Positions 11,399 through 23,780 of a stretch of 64,000 nucleotides of DNA are shown piece after piece (within the stretch, counting starts at the first letter, position 1; the number at the start of each line of letters is the position of its first letter). Below the pieces are notes generated by a model. It did no database searches, had not been told where the DNA came from, and saw only the letters and a list, made by a program, of their open reading frames with translations. The stretch comes from Stenogyne calaminthoides (Eukaryota > Streptophyta > Magnoliopsida > Lamiales > Lamiaceae), in contig JBBCBC010000037.1 of NCBI GenBank assembly GCA_037126765.1, positions 6,887,263 through 6,951,262 of the forward strand. The letters are read 5' to 3'. The position numbers were made by a program, and so were the translations under genes.

Positions 11399-14020
11399 TT
11401 AAATTGATTCACGAGGCGGTTTCTCTTCTTGATGGTTCGTCGAGCTAAGATCGCCATGTATGACCATTGCTTCACCTTCATCATTGATATCTCTGTAAAT
11501 TATCCTGGAGAGTATTTGTTCTTGATTTTTTCTTGAGTTGAGAGACATGAAACACCGGGTGTAGACGAACTCTTCCTGAAGTTTGAGCTTGTACGCCCAA
11601 CGCCTTATTTTCTCAATGATTTGGTAGGGTCCAAAGTACTTCACGAGAGTTTAGTTTGTCTTCTTAGTTGATCGGCGTTCTTCGAATGGTCTGCGTCCTT
11701 AAGTATACCCAATCCCCAATTTCAAATCGCCTCTCTCATCTGTGGAGATCAAGATAACGCTTCATTCTCATTAATAGAGTTGTTAGTTCTCTTTAAAACT
11801 TGTACCATTCTTTGCTTTTCAATGAGAACTTCCCCAAATCTCCTACTCCTCAGAATAAGGCCCTAAACCAAGTTGTCTTTGGTTTGTAACCATATAGAGC
11901 TTCAAATGGTGTCATTTTGATAGATTATGATAACTCAGTGTTGTACCACCATTCAAAGAAAGAGGTAGCCAATCATCCATTTGCTTGGTTTGAGATGAGT
12001 CATACACCTTAGATATGTCTCAAGACACCTATCGACTCTTTTCACTTTGACCATCGGGCCTGGGTGATATGAAAGACGTTGCTTTCGTGTCAACTCCAAT
12101 TTCGCTAATTTAAATAGTGACTTCCCAAAACGCACTTTGGAACACTACATCTCTATCACTTATAATTATCTCAGAAATCCATATAACTTGTGAATGTGGT
12201 TTAAGTAGATTTCACTCGATCCTTCAAGATTGCAGGGGTGCTTGAGAGCAATAAAATGATCAGATTTAGTCATTCTATCCACAATGACCCAAATGACACT
12301 TCTCCCACCCGAGTTAGGTAACGCTTCAACGAAGTCCATATAGTAACTCGACTCCATGGTTTGTCAGTACCCCTAATGGTTGTAGTAAGCCAGGATAAGG
12401 CACTACTCTGCATCTTGCACTTCCTGATACTTCACAAGCATTGATGAAGTCTTGAAGTCTTGTCTCATCCTCGCCAATAAAATAGAAGTTTTGCTTTTTT
12501 GTAATTAAATTTGTATTCCGAACGGCCACCAATAGATGTGGTTGTGTATTCTTCCTTAATTCTAGTCTTGATGTTACCATTCTCGCCACCCAAATTCTTC
12601 CCCGATATCTCAACATATAGAAAATCAAAGATCAATATCGTGCAATAAGATAGTTTGAGATAGTAGTCATTGAGTGTTAGAATCCCCTTCATAGCCGGAT
12701 ATTACTTCTTCTACCCAAGATGACTTGATATGAGTACTTTACAACATTTAGACTTGATTCTTCCCTGTGAAGTAGTCTCAAATTGTCTTGAGAGAGCATC
12801 AAGCCTTTTATTTTCCTTTCCTTCTTATACTTAATAAAGATAGTCATGTCCCATCAATTTGACGAGCCATTTATGGAGAATGTTGCTTCAACCTCTCGCT
12901 CGCCTTAAGTCTTCAAACTAACATGATGATCTGTCTTAATGATGAATTTGCTACCATTAAGATAATGATTCCATTTGGTTACTTCTTCATCATCAAGGCT
13001 AGGAGAGTCCTTCTCATAAGTTGATAATGCCTCGATTACGGGGGCATAAACTACGTCAAAAAGCAATGGGTTGCCCTTTTTTTGCATCAAAATCGCCCCG
13101 AATTCCAAATCCCACAAGCATCGGCCTAATATTAAGGGGTTGAGTAAAATCTGGTAGTGCTAATCTGGGGGCTTCCACCATCAATTTCTTAAGCTTTTCA
13201 AATGTTTCTTCATACGTGTTCCAAATGGAAGTTATCCTTCTTGGAGCAATTGAGTTAGAGGTTTGGTAATAACTCCATAACCTTATGAATCTTCCTCGTA
13301 ATACCTGTTAAACCCAAGAATCCCTCAAGGCCTTAAGGTTTCTGGTGGGTCACCACTACCATGCTTTTTAATTTTCTCGTGGCCGGTTTTCACCCCCTCC
13401 TTAAATGATGTGCCCCAAGTATTCCACTGCCGACTCCAAAAGACACTTGCTTTTTTTGCATACAACTTACGATCTTAAGAACACTTAACACCTCACCAAA
13501 TGTTGCACATGACTCTCAATACAGGGATCAGATATCAAGATATCATCAAAAAAGACTAAAACAAACTTCCTTATATAGCGTGAGAATACCTCATTCATCA
13601 TATTTTTTGGAAGGTGGCCGGTGCATTTGTCACCCAAATGGCATCACTTTGAACTCAAACAAGCCATGATGTGTGATAAATGCAGATTTATATCTATCTT
13701 CTTCTTTCAATGAATCAAAAATAACCTTGCCTAAGGTCAATCTTTTGAGAATATTTGTGCACCATGTAGCTCGGTTAGAGATCCTCAATGACGGGGCATA
13801 GGGTATTTATTTTTGATAGTTTGATCATTGAGCTTCGCATAGTTCTACAGAATCTCCAAGTGTTGTCCTTCTTTTTTGACAAGAAATGATGGGCTTGCAA
13901 ATGGACTTGAGCTCACTTGACTTGATCTTGTTCTAACATTTCACTCACCATCTTCTCAATCTCATTCTAAGAGAGTGAGAGTATCTCAAACCCTCCGATA
14001 TACGGGGCCGAGTGTTAGGC
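11399..14020 (-). pseudogene. Gypsy reverse transcriptase, RNase H and integrase remnants
   Basis: Reverse transcriptase is marked by the catalytic block FFDDILIS near 13530-13560. RNase H is at about 12905-13117 with FGAILMQ..GNPLLF and FIIKTDHH. The integrase core is at about 12166-12360 with MDFVEALPNSGGRSVIWVIV followed by DRMTKSDHFIALKHP. The C-terminal integrase extension is at 11399-11644 (KYFGPYQIIEKI..AYKLKL). Frames change several times, so the polyprotein is broken. Confidence 0.8.
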
Positions 14021-14394
14021 TTTTAAATGGATTTCATGCTCCACTTCTTCTTTTTGGGGGTAGCCTTTTTTCGTTCCTCAAAGACTTCTTCAAATTGCTT
14101 CAAAGATTTGTTGGATGGTTTCACCGATTTCCTCTTGTTGAACATCATTGATTGATAGCAAACAATTGAGCTAGGATTCCATGTGCGTTTACTAAAGAAT
14201 CTTTTTATGCCCTTAGCATTTATCATCTTTAACCCCCGCTCACATCTTGACTCTTCAAGACCACTCTTTTCCTTCCTCGATAACCGTGGATATCTTGTCC
14301 TTCTTGAGATCAAAAGTGATTGGATTTGGCTCCCACATCCAACAAGACCAAGAATCATATCACAACCCCCTAACTTGATCACCCTCAAATCGCC

Positions 14395-15670
14395 TCAAAT
14401 GGAACCCTCAGATTTGCCATTTGAAATGGTGCACTTGAATTTACTTGTGGTTTTTCCACCATCAGCTACAGTAATGATCCATGGTGTGGTTTCTTCCACC
14501 ATATAGTTAAGCTCATTGACAGTAGTTAAGTCAAGAAAACTATTGGTGCTTCCACTGTCAATTAAGATATTGAGCATCCACTCGCCAACATTGTCAACGA
14601 CCTTTAGAGTACTCTTAGATTTGTTGCCAAGCGAAGGTATCGACAGAGATCTCACCATGATTTTCCTCCAGCTTCTTCATCAATCTCACCATTTCCTTCA
14701 TTCAACTCATCTTCCTCTTCAACTAGAATTAGATTGAATTGTTTCTTCTTACACACATGCCCATAGGAATATTTCTCATCACAATGAAAACATAACCCTA
14801 ATGCTCTTCTCTTTTGATATTGTGAGTCACTAATTCTTTTGAGTGGAAGGTTAGAATTAGTTACCTCCTCTTTTGGTTCCTTGTGCTTTGCTGGTTATTT
14901 TAAGTAGCTTTTCTTCTCGCTGGTTGCTATATCCAAATATACTTGTTGTAGCTCAAATAACTTGGTTTGAGTTGATCTTGTTCTTTTTCCAAATGTCAAG
15001 AGCGGACTCCAACATTTTTTACAAAGTGTTGATGGCCCGAGTGAAGTTCGGTTGGTTTGAATAATCGCCTGCGAACTCTAAGTTCTTCTTTTAATCCTCT
15101 CAAGAAAACATGGCTGGAGAAATTCCTCACTCAGATTTGGGTTCTTGACCTTACCAATGACTCGAGTTCATCAAACCGCTTTCGGATACGAAGTTAACAT
15201 CTTGTGACTGTGTGAGTTTAGTGAATTCAATCACCACATCTTCACTGCCCGGACATAAGAACCTCTGAAGAATCATCCTGCAGAATTCCTGCCAATCAAT
15301 ACCGTCCTTGCCTTCGACATATTCCATAAACCATGTATCAACTACATCTATGATATAATAACCAATTATGGTGTACTTTAGCTCTTTCTTCCATCGGTAT
15401 GATTTGAAAAATCGGTTTGCCTTTTACGGATCCAGTTTGAGGGCCTTCTCCATTGAACTCGTGAAATTTGAGTCTCACCGTGTGATTGTTGTTCGCAGGT
15501 TGGGTCAGGTTTTGATTGTAGAATTGAGCTCTCAAACGTGGAGGTGTATGCACATTGCTTCCCCTTCGCTTGATCCGGATTCATCCATTCGCCTTTGTCT
15601 CTGCTGTTTCAAGGGCCGGACTCTTGATCCATGGTTTTTTTCATCGTGCACTCGATGTTTTGAGTGATAT
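14395..15670 (-). pseudogene. Gypsy gag and aspartic protease remnants
   Basis: Frame fragments on the minus strand. Around 14730-14790 is a zinc knuckle reading CFHCDEKYSYGHVCKKK, the form common in plant gypsy gag proteins. Around 14395-14658 the protease core ILIDSGSTNSFLD carries the catalytic Asp-Ser-Gly. A gag-like segment with FQIIPMEERAKVHHNWLLY lies near 15340-15440. The frames are interrupted, so this is a remnant and not a working gene. Confidence 0.75.
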
Positions 15671-15856
15671 TCTTCATACCTGACCTACATCACCACTAGT
15701 TCTTCAATTGTTTTAAGTTTTTCTTTCAAATCCATCCATACGCACCGCCGCTAAAATCAACTTCTCATGTTTTTGTGAAGCTTCAGACAGATCCTTCATT
15801 CTCGTGTTTTTCAATGATCGACGTCGAGAGTGGGGAGCTGTAGGCTCGATACCACT

Positions 15857-16524
15857 TGTGATGTCCCAACAATTAATTAAAGTCGAAGGCAACTAATACC
15901 AAAGAAACTACTCTCCAATTCTAATGAACCAAAATGAAGAACAAGCTTAATGAAAAACAAAGTCTAAGAAATGTATGAAAATAGCAATACTCCACCACGC
16001 CTAACATCCATGGATGTTAATCACCAGAAGAGGATTCATATTAGGAAGCGGTTCACTCAATAACTGGTGCTAATAATGATAAAAAACTCACATGAACACT
16101 CATATTTGATGAACACTCCAATATTCCCTCTCAATCAACTCCACGATCGCCGAGAATTTCGTAAGCAACGAAATTCAAAGCGATAAGCATAACATGAAGA
16201 AGATACCAATTCAAGAGCAATAGCTGAGGATAATACCTCACACAACAACACGTTACACGCCTTTGCCATTCCAATTATACCGCTATGGATGAAGGAGCAC
16301 TCATCGTGTCGAAGGTACGAATCCTTCATGGAGACCGTTGATTAGTTATGGTAGATGAACGGCGATCCGAGGCATTACGAGAAAATAAGAAAAAACAAAC
16401 AAAAGGAAGTTGGGCCAAGAGATGACAGAAGAGGGCAACGGGCCGAAGAGCTAAGTGGGCCGCGAATTTATTGAGCCCAAGGAACTAACGGTAACTAAAA
16501 GACGGATTATTTGAAAATGCGACA
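15857..16524 (-). repeat. LTR of the Gypsy element (5' LTR in element sense)
   Basis: Partner of 10609-11284 and about 668 bp long. It is followed, in element sense, by the primer-binding site at about 15854. It ends next to the target duplication CATAC at 16525-16529. Confidence 0.9.
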
Positions 16525-16529
16525 CATAC

Positions 16530-17120
16530 TTAAAAGGCCTTTAGGCCCAATTCCTATGATACGAGCCCAACTAGACAAACGACAGTATTGCTCACCCGTA
16601 ATATTTTGTCTTGCTATAAATTGCAGGGAGACAGATAGTTTAGCCCATTCAGGTGTTCTGATTTGTCATGAATTGAGCTATGAGATTTTTTGTGGGCGTA
16701 TAAAAAAATTTGACCTGCTATGAAAATACAAATATTCCAATTTGAGTCATTGTGATAAGTGATATCCACAGCAACAACCGGTGCAAAAATCACTAATAAA
16801 TATTTTTTAAAAAAAAAACATTTTGTGGTGGCTCCATCATATGAGTTAGTCGTGTGCCACTGTGAAAATTACCTTGTATCCGCATCATCCATGTACAAAC
16901 ACCATTAGTAATTTCTGCGAAACTTCCTGACTTTCATGCATCATTCTTTTTCCCTTTTCGCCATAAATATTATACCACCTTAACAGCGAACAATTATTGC
17001 TAAAGGACAGTGCCTACATACTGTCACCAAACTTATGTTGGTTCACTTATCAGTTGAAATGCCTACATAAAAACCGGGGAGAAAGGAGTTGCCTGCCAAA
17101 TTAGGACCTGAAAAAAAAAA
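16530..17120. other. Spacer between Gypsy element and tetraspanin gene
   Basis: No gene recognised. The last few hundred bases should hold the tetraspanin promoter and 5' leader. No clear TATA box was assigned. Confidence 0.45.
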
Positions 17121-17990
17121 ATGGCGTAAAGTTGTCTCTAAAGATGTTCAACACAGCCATGGGGATAAGGGGCATTGCCACTGTCATGTATGGCGTTTTG
17201 ATGTTGAGAGCTTGGCAACTACAAGGAGACGCCTCGTCTTTTCGCCATATTCCATGGTAAATCAAACCTTTAAGCTAATTTTAATTAGGAAGCAGGGGGA
17301 GCTAACTTATTATATGCAGGTTTTTTCATGCTTTTCTTGGTGTTGGTATTGCATTGTGCGCAATCACTTGCTTAGGGCCACATTGCTGCAAATACGCCAA
17401 ATATTTCTTGGCTCTCTGCAGTATCCAAACACCTCCTATATGATTGTTATGCTTAAATATATATGATCAGAATTAGCAAGCCTTAACACAACCACAGTAC
17501 ATAATTCTTCTTCTCTTTCTCCTCATAATGGAGACTCTCATAATGGCTGACTCGTTCGCCAATCCTAACTGGGAAAAGGTACATGTAATCATGTTGTATA
17601 TAACTATCATCTTCATGGAAAACTCTTTTGCAATTAAGTGGCTCTTTGCTTTATCATCAGGAGTTGCCAAAAACCAGCGTATCCAACGGGTTCGATGATT
17701 TTTAATGGATTTTGTTGGGGGTCTGATATCATCTGGAATTGGCTTGGTTGGTCGGTTTTCCTGACACAGGTATAAATACACCCGTACTATTGAACTCAAA
17801 ACACTCTGATCAGCAAACTTACCATAGAGAAATGCTATTGAAAATGCAGGCTATTTGTGTCTTGTTAGCCACACTGAGAATTCAAGAAACGAATGAGGTT
17901 GATAGCCATGATAGTCAAGAAGATGAAGAAGATCCGGAACCCATATTTCCACTTTTGGTCCCATCAGCTCGATATCACACTCTTGTTTGA
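17121..17990 (+). CDS. Tetraspanin, five exons, three apparent indels
   Basis: Tetraspanins are four-pass membrane proteins that organise plasma-membrane microdomains. Exons: about 17121-17256, 17320-17420, 17498-17578, 17661-17769, 17850-17990. Readable blocks: MFNTAMGIRGIATVMYGVLM (TM1), the junction HIPWFFHAFLGVGIALCAI (TM2), IILLLFLLIMETLIMADSF (TM3), then NPNWEKELPKTSVSNGFDDF, WNWLGWSVFLTQ, and an acidic tail VDSHDSQEDEEDPEP ending ..YHTLV. The NxxWEK..LP and W(I/L)G pattern matches plant tetraspanins of the TET18/19/20 type. Three one-base shifts are needed to join the frames: right after ATGGCG, in a GGG run at TCLG/H in exon 2, and in a T run after FDDF in exon 4. Without those corrections the protein would stop early. 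The C-terminus has diverged from relatives known to me. Family assignment is fairly secure, subfamily less so. Confidence 0.72.
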
Positions 17991-18012
17991 ATTATTTCGG
18001 GTTTCGAGTCAA

Positions 18013-18080
18013 TGATGCGTGGTTATTCATATTGATGCGTGGTTATTCATATTGATGCATGGTTATTCAAGTATATGATA
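18013..18080. repeat. Short tandem repeat 3' of the tetraspanin gene
   Basis: Three near-identical 21-bp copies of TGATGCGTGGTTATTCATAT, the last slightly diverged, lie within 100 bp of the tetraspanin stop codon and probably in its 3' UTR. Confidence 0.85.
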
Positions 18081-18460
18081 ACGTGGTGCTTTTTTCTTGA
18101 CATATTATACCATAAATGATAATTGCAGCTATTTTCGTCTGTAAACAACTTATTTCAAGATAGAAGCTATAGATGATGCAGGTACATATGAGTATTAATG
18201 AAGCAGCTCTTCCACAATTTTCTGATCCCAAATAATTCCTTGATAAGCAAATTACAGAAACAACGTACAGAAACTACATTCAACATCTGATTCCATTCAG
18301 TTGTTACAAATGAAAAAATTTAGTAAATAACTAAAGAACAATGAATCACTCATCCAGAAAAAATGAATTGACAGCATCTACAAACTAATCCTCCAAAATG
18401 GGTACAAACATAATTGAACCGAGCAAAGAGTAATCCAAAAACTCACACTCAGCTGAGCTC

Positions 18461-19685
18461 CTATTCTGATTTCTTGGCTGACTTGGAAACCGATACGCTT
18501 CTCTTCATACGGCTATAAGGGCCTACCGTCCTGTCAAAAATGTACATGTAAATGACCTGGCTCCAAGATTTATACGATTCCAAATTGTCATAATACTCCC
18601 CTGCAATCTTCTTCACCTTATGAAGCCTATTCCCCGGTATTCTTGGGAAATCATGGTGCTCGTTAGGTAGCCGACGCCCCATGTCATCATATTCAGGGGA
18701 CCGTAATAAGAAAACGTCTCTTGATCAGGCGCCTTGAAAACATAATGTTCGATATAAAATGGCCAGCCATAGGGTGCAATCCACCCCCAACGAACGTGGA
18801 CAGGATCAAATAACCGAGAGCTTTCCAGCCCCAGAAATAAACCATTGCAATATCAAGAGCAAGCTGGATGGTGAAATTGATGAACTCCCCACAAACCAGG
18901 GGCTTTGGCTTGACAATGAGGGGGCGAAAGGCGAAAAAGAAGAGCTGAACAGGACCCATATCGACTTTGTGAAGGCATTCAGAATGAGTTTGCCTTCAAT
19001 TTGAGTTGGAATATCGACGTCAATGCCATCGACGCCTTGGTAACGATGGTGCTCGAGGTGATACTTTTGGAAAGTTACAGACATTGGTACACCAATGGGG
19101 AGGTTAGCAAATATCCCTAACCAACGATTGTAAATTGGCGTTGAGAAGGCTAGGTTGTGACTGAGTTCATGTATGGCAAGGAAGAGATTGTTATTGAGAA
19201 AAGAGCCGAAAAAATATGACACTGTTAGTATCCTCAACCATGATGAATTGCAGAGGAAGGTTGCAGTCCATAGTTGAATCGATACAACAGCAACAATCTG
19301 CAATTTCAATTTCACAAATCCACCTCAAATTCAATTCAAAAGGGGATCACAACTGATTGACCGCATTCAATAAATTGATTTCATCAGAAACGCAATACAA
19401 TTACAGAAAATGGGTAAATCAGAAATCCATCAAAACACAATGCGGATTCAAATCAGAGATCTTAAAGCGGCGAAAAGAGGAAAAATGAAAGAGCATTGGT
19501 TAGGGTTAGGGTTAGATTACCTTGAGGAAAGCAAAGGGGTCGGGGCCAAAGAGTTGCTTGATTTGAGGGTATTGAGAGAGGATTTGTTTACGGCGAGAGG
19601 CATGTGGCTCGTCTGTGTAGGACCAGAAATAATCTGTAGCAATGACTCCCTCTTCCTCTCCTCTCTCTTTCCCTCTGCACCCCAT
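18461..19685 (-). CDS. DES1: Sphingolipid (dihydroceramide) delta-4 desaturase
   Basis: This is a membrane fatty-acid desaturase-like enzyme that inserts the delta-4 double bond of sphingoid bases in the endoplasmic reticulum. There are two exons. Exon 1, 19521-19685, encodes 55 residues (MGCRGKERGEEEGVIATDYFW.. to FAFLK). Exon 2, 19297 down to 18461, begins IVAVVSIQLW. All three histidine boxes are visible: HELSH, HLEHHRYQ with the downstream GVDGIDVDIPT, and NEHHDFP. Two or more hydrophobic stretches are present, as expected. The C-terminus VGPYSRMKR..SAKKSE is clean. Corrected length is about 334 residues, the usual size. Three single-base shifts break exon 2: near 18945 (WVLF/QLFFFAF), near 18750 (GHFIS/HYVF) and near 18665 (before NEHHDFP). 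Each looks like a one-base loss or change. The start is chosen because the conserved N-terminal sequence follows directly. Confidence 0.9.
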
Positions 19686-19689
19686 TGTT

Positions 19690-21100
19690 CTCCTCCTCTC
19701 TCTCCTTCCTTTCTTCTCTAACTAAACTTTTTTCTTTTTCTTTTTTCTGGAAAAGAGATCTTAATTGATTGTGTGTGGTGGTGGAGGGGCTGTTATATTT
19801 TGGTTCTGTTACTATTTTTAAGAGCACAGCCTATTTGCTATTTCCATGGAATGTTGCTTCTGGTTTTCCGGGCGGGGTGTCAATAATGATTTTCGAATAT
19901 TCTATGATTATTAAATTTGAGACGGATATTTTTCTAAGGAAAATAATTATGAACGTGATTGTATTTGAACTGAGTTTGTTTTACAGCTGGTATATTTGGC
20001 ATTCCTCGTGGAGTGCACGTGGCTTTGCCAAATACGCGAGATGGCTCCATAGTTTCAATGCTGCAAAAAGATGGTGTATCAAGTATGAAGTAAATTGCGT
20101 TTATTTTGTTATTAGATGAGAAAATGATACTATTGCTTGGACACCTTAGGTGTAAAAAGTTAGAATTTGAATTTAAATATCAACAATGCACACTATATAT
20201 AAAAATATGACATCAATACGTACTTGATGGAGTAGTATTTTTTTTTTCTTCTTATTTTGAAACCTAAGATAAAACATAATTCCGACCAAATAAAAACTTG
20301 GCCAACAAAGCACACACTGAAATTGCATTATCATTTGTCAAAAGAAAAGGCTAAAAACAATCCACTTCAAGTTTGGTGGCTCTAAAAATGTAGGAGGCCA
20401 TAATTATACTTTCTTACCTAGAGTCCAGGAATGAAAACTAATGGGCTTTTAGAAATGGCCCAATAGCCTTATGGACCTCAGTTCAGTGTAGTCTCACTTG
20501 ACCATAAAATTTGCCTCAAGAGGAAATTCCTTCTATATCTAGTATCTCTACATTATAATAGTTATTTTTTATTAACAAAGTACAATTAGTATTTTTGAAG
20601 GGACAGAGTATAATTAATTGATAAGGTGAATACTAGTCTTTTGTAAAAACAAATTTTTTTTACAAAAAATTATTTAGTGATGAGAAAAAAGCATGAGTGA
20701 ATTAATTATTGAGGCACATTTGCATGATACGGAGCACAATTCGAGTTTGATGCTTTAACATTTTGGGAGGGGTGAATATTGATTTATGATAGGTTGAGAC
20801 TATATCGTACAATTTTTTATTTTTGAGGTTATTGATAATTATTCTATAAAATGTATGTGAATTAATATGAAATCAATGTCGTAATCTGAATCACTGATAA
20901 TTTCTATTTTTCAATCATCTGCATTGAAATTGGAGCAAGGAAAGATAGAGGGAAAGAGTGTTCCAGATTGAAGTTAAAACGGCAAGTGGTGACAACTAAA
21001 ACATTGATCTAAATCCTCCTTCAATTACAAAATCTGTACAAGATTGCTTCCATTAAAAAAAAAAAAAAGAAAAACAAAAAAGAGAGACTTGACATCAGAC
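19690..21100. other. Intergenic spacer 5' of DES1
   Basis: The part next to 19685 carries a CT-rich stretch on the plus strand and should hold the DES1 promoter (minus). The remainder is AT-rich with no recognisable gene or repeat. Confidence 0.45.
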
Positions 21101-21119
21101 TCTCAAAATTGGCTTCTGA

Positions 21120-21800
21120 TCTGTCTTAATGAGAACGAGATGTGAGTGAGAGCATAGAAGACAAAGAGTGAGCCAAACCCGAGAGAATCGCAGCCTTCAC
21201 TTGCCCCCTTCTCGGAATCGGACGGCTGTACTCCATCCTCCTCAACGAAATCTCACCGTTCAACTTCATCTCTCTACGCCCTCCTTCCATCTCTCTCTAA
21301 TTTTACTTTTCGAAGCTCCAAAATTTTGCAACTATAGTAGTAGTAGATAATTTGTTGCTATCACATTCAGATATGGAAACATACGCCTATTCGATCACAA
21401 TATATAGACACACCAGCTTCCCAAAATACCCTTCACTTTTACACATATTTACCACTGTCCCTAATGAAAACAGTCCCGTTACCAAGGGCACTGAAGTAAG
21501 AGGAACGATTCGTTTGGCAAAAGCAAAAAGCAGCGTGCCAATAATGATTTTCATTTTTATTACTTATTTAATCACAACTAACCAGACTTGCACAAATATC
21601 ACGTGGCGTAATTCCTAAATTAACTGAATTTTGCCACTACAAGAGTGGACATCGCTGTCAGGGGCCACGGTGGCTTTGTGTCTACATCTTATATTATATT
21701 TCAAAATTATTCAACATAAATTTTGGTTAGATCTTTTCTTTTATTTTCAATAATTTATTAAGATTCCATGTATTGGGAATGACTTCTGTCCGTCCATTAT
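21120..21800. repeat. Copy A of a diverged direct duplication
   Basis: Collinear with 25970-26560. Shared blocks in order: TAGAAGACAAAGAG, GCCTTCACTTG, GGACGGCTGTACT, CACCGTT, CCCAAAATRCCCYTCACTTTTA, ATATTTACCACTG, GTGGACATCGCTG/ATGGACATTGTTGG, TTTATGTCTACATC, and AAGATTCCATGYATTGGGAATGACT. No good coding frame runs through both copies, so it may be a noncoding transcript, a promoter region or an unknown mobile element. Confidence 0.65.
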
Positions 21801-22106
21801 TGTCAAGGGAGGTTAGTGGTTCATAATTGCAATCGAAGCAATCCTTATCGTTTTGGCAACAACTTTGTGGCCAATAATTAGAGGTGCTAAATGGACTTGC
21901 TAATCTACATTTTAGTATTATCATAAAAAAAGGCTGTTTGATTTTAATTAGACAAATAAAATGCTATTAATTTGTAAAGATTGTTCTTTATATACGCCTC
22001 CTATAAGTGCCGCATTATTTCTACATTAATCGTGGTCGTAAAATACTTATAACATATGAGCTTCATGATTTGATTGATTAATAAGAAAATTGTTGAAAAA
22101 AATTAT

Positions 22107-23110
22107 GAGTGTCACTAAACATACCCCAAAATCATCTAAACACACACCATAATTTTTAAAATAAAAATAAATAAATATATATATATAAAAGGACTAAATT
22201 ACCCTTAATATAAATATGAGATACTATTTTGTCTTTCTTTTAAGTTTTTTTTATATTAATTTTAATCCTCTAAGATTTTTTTTTCACTTTGAAATTGATT
22301 CTTTACTTTTTTAAAATTTAATTTTTTAAAATTATTATACGTGAAAAAATAATTAAAAAAATTGAAAAAAATAAATTAAAATATAAAATAATAAAACAGT
22401 AACTATATCTTTAAAATGAACTAAATGAAAAAAATTAAAAAAAAATCTGAAAAAAAATTAAAATAAATTTTATAAAATATTATTAAATCTTCAAAATAAG
22501 TAAATTAAGAAAAAATAAAAAAACAAATTTAAACCAAATAAAATATTAAAAAATAAAATAAATCTTCAAAATTAATTTAATTTAAATGGGTTTTTCAGAT
22601 TTTATTTAGTTTTACTGATTTTTTTAATCTTAATTATTTTTTAGATTTATTTTTTTAAAATATTTTACAAATTTCATTTAACTTTTTCAGTTTTTTTTTA
22701 ATTTATATATTTTTAAAAAATTTAGTTTACTTTTTAATGTTTTTATTTTGTATTTAGCTTTTTTATGATTTTGAAGATTTTTTTTTTCTAATTAAGTTTT
22801 TGAATTTACTAATGTTTTAATTAATTTAGTTGACTTTTTTGTAATATATTTCTGATTTTATATAAAATTTTAAGAATATTTTCATAAAAAAATAATGAAT
22901 ACAAAAGATTCAAATAAATTTTAGGAGATAAATGTTTATGAGAAAAGAAAATGTTGGAAAGTGTTATTTTTATATTTTGATAGAAGAATTATATAATAGG
23001 AAAAAAAAATAAGGGTGTTTAGCAATGCATGTTAATTTTTAAATTTTATTGGAGTGTACTTAACAAATAAGGTGTGTTTAGAGGATTTTGAGGTGTGTTT
23101 AATGTCACTC
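22107..23110. mobile_element. Foldback / Mutator-like non-autonomous element
   Basis: The left end begins GAGTGTCACTAAACATACCC and the right end is its imperfect inverted copy (reverse complement GAGTGACATTAAACACACCT), continuing through CAAAATC.TCTAAACACACC for about 40 bp. Flanks give a near-perfect 9-bp duplication (AAAAATTAT left, AAAAACTAT right), the size made by Mutator-like elements. The interior is almost only A+T. Its first half is A-rich and its second half T-rich on the plus strand, so the whole element can fold back. No transposase frame is present. Confidence 0.7.
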
Positions 23111-23780
23111 AAAAACTATAACAAATAAGTCAAATTAAATTAACCATGGATACGTTAAAGATGGTGTAAGAAAAATCATCTTCAGATCAAAAGGTTTAGA
23201 AACTATATACAAATATCACTGGATTATCTCATATAAAACGATCAATAAATAATTTATTAGATCAATTAGTTATAATTATTATCTTAAAATGGATTTTAAT
23301 TTAATTTTCTTAACTTAAACAATTGAAACTCAATCTTATAGATTGTGATGAATGAGGCGATTCTGGCCAATATTTGTGAATCATCTTACTGTGAGATAAT
23401 CTCACCTAAATTTATGAAAAATTGTGAATTGTCTTACTACGAAACGATCTCACTTAAATTTTTGTCTAAAAATAAATACTCCTATTAAATGAGAGGATCA
23501 ATTGATTTATGTTTCGTTTTATTTTCCCTCGAAACTACAAATAAATAAGTTCACAGAATCCAAGACACATAAAAAGAAAACCAACAAATAAACACGTCAT
23601 TTGCATTTGAAAAAGTCGCTTCCACACCTAACAAATTTAATGTGGGACCAAAATCAGATGAAACCATGATAATGCATAGTACAAATGTACATTATCAAGG
23701 ACTTGTACAAGTGAAAAATACCATGTTATGTGCACAAAGATTAATTAGCCGGTCTTCTCACAGAGATTCTTACACTTATA

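Larger units (their letters stand above)
10609..16524 (-). mobile_element. Full-length decayed Ty3/Gypsy LTR retrotransposon
   Basis: Two direct LTRs bound a 5.9-kb element, and the 5-bp duplication CATAC lies immediately outside both ends (10604-10608 and 16525-16529). On the minus strand the order is LTR, primer-binding site (TGGTATCGAGCC, near 15854, like the initiator Met-tRNA site), gag, protease, reverse transcriptase, RNase H, integrase, polypurine tract (near 11290-11305), LTR. That order with integrase last is diagnostic of Ty3/Gypsy. All coding regions are broken by stops and frameshifts, so the copy cannot encode its own proteins. The C-terminal KYFGPYQIIEKI block suggests a chromovirus-like lineage, but no chromodomain could be confirmed. 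Confidence 0.9.

Noticed and set aside
19497..19518. Telomere-like GGTTAGGGTTAGGG
   Set aside because: Just over two units, and of the TTAGGG type and not the plant TTTAGGG. It lies in the DES1 intron at the donor side, so it is most likely chance.
21130..21180. Possible miR156-like sequence near TAGAAGACAAAGAGTGAGCC
   Set aside because: Several mismatches to the mature miRNA and no convincing star strand or hairpin visible.
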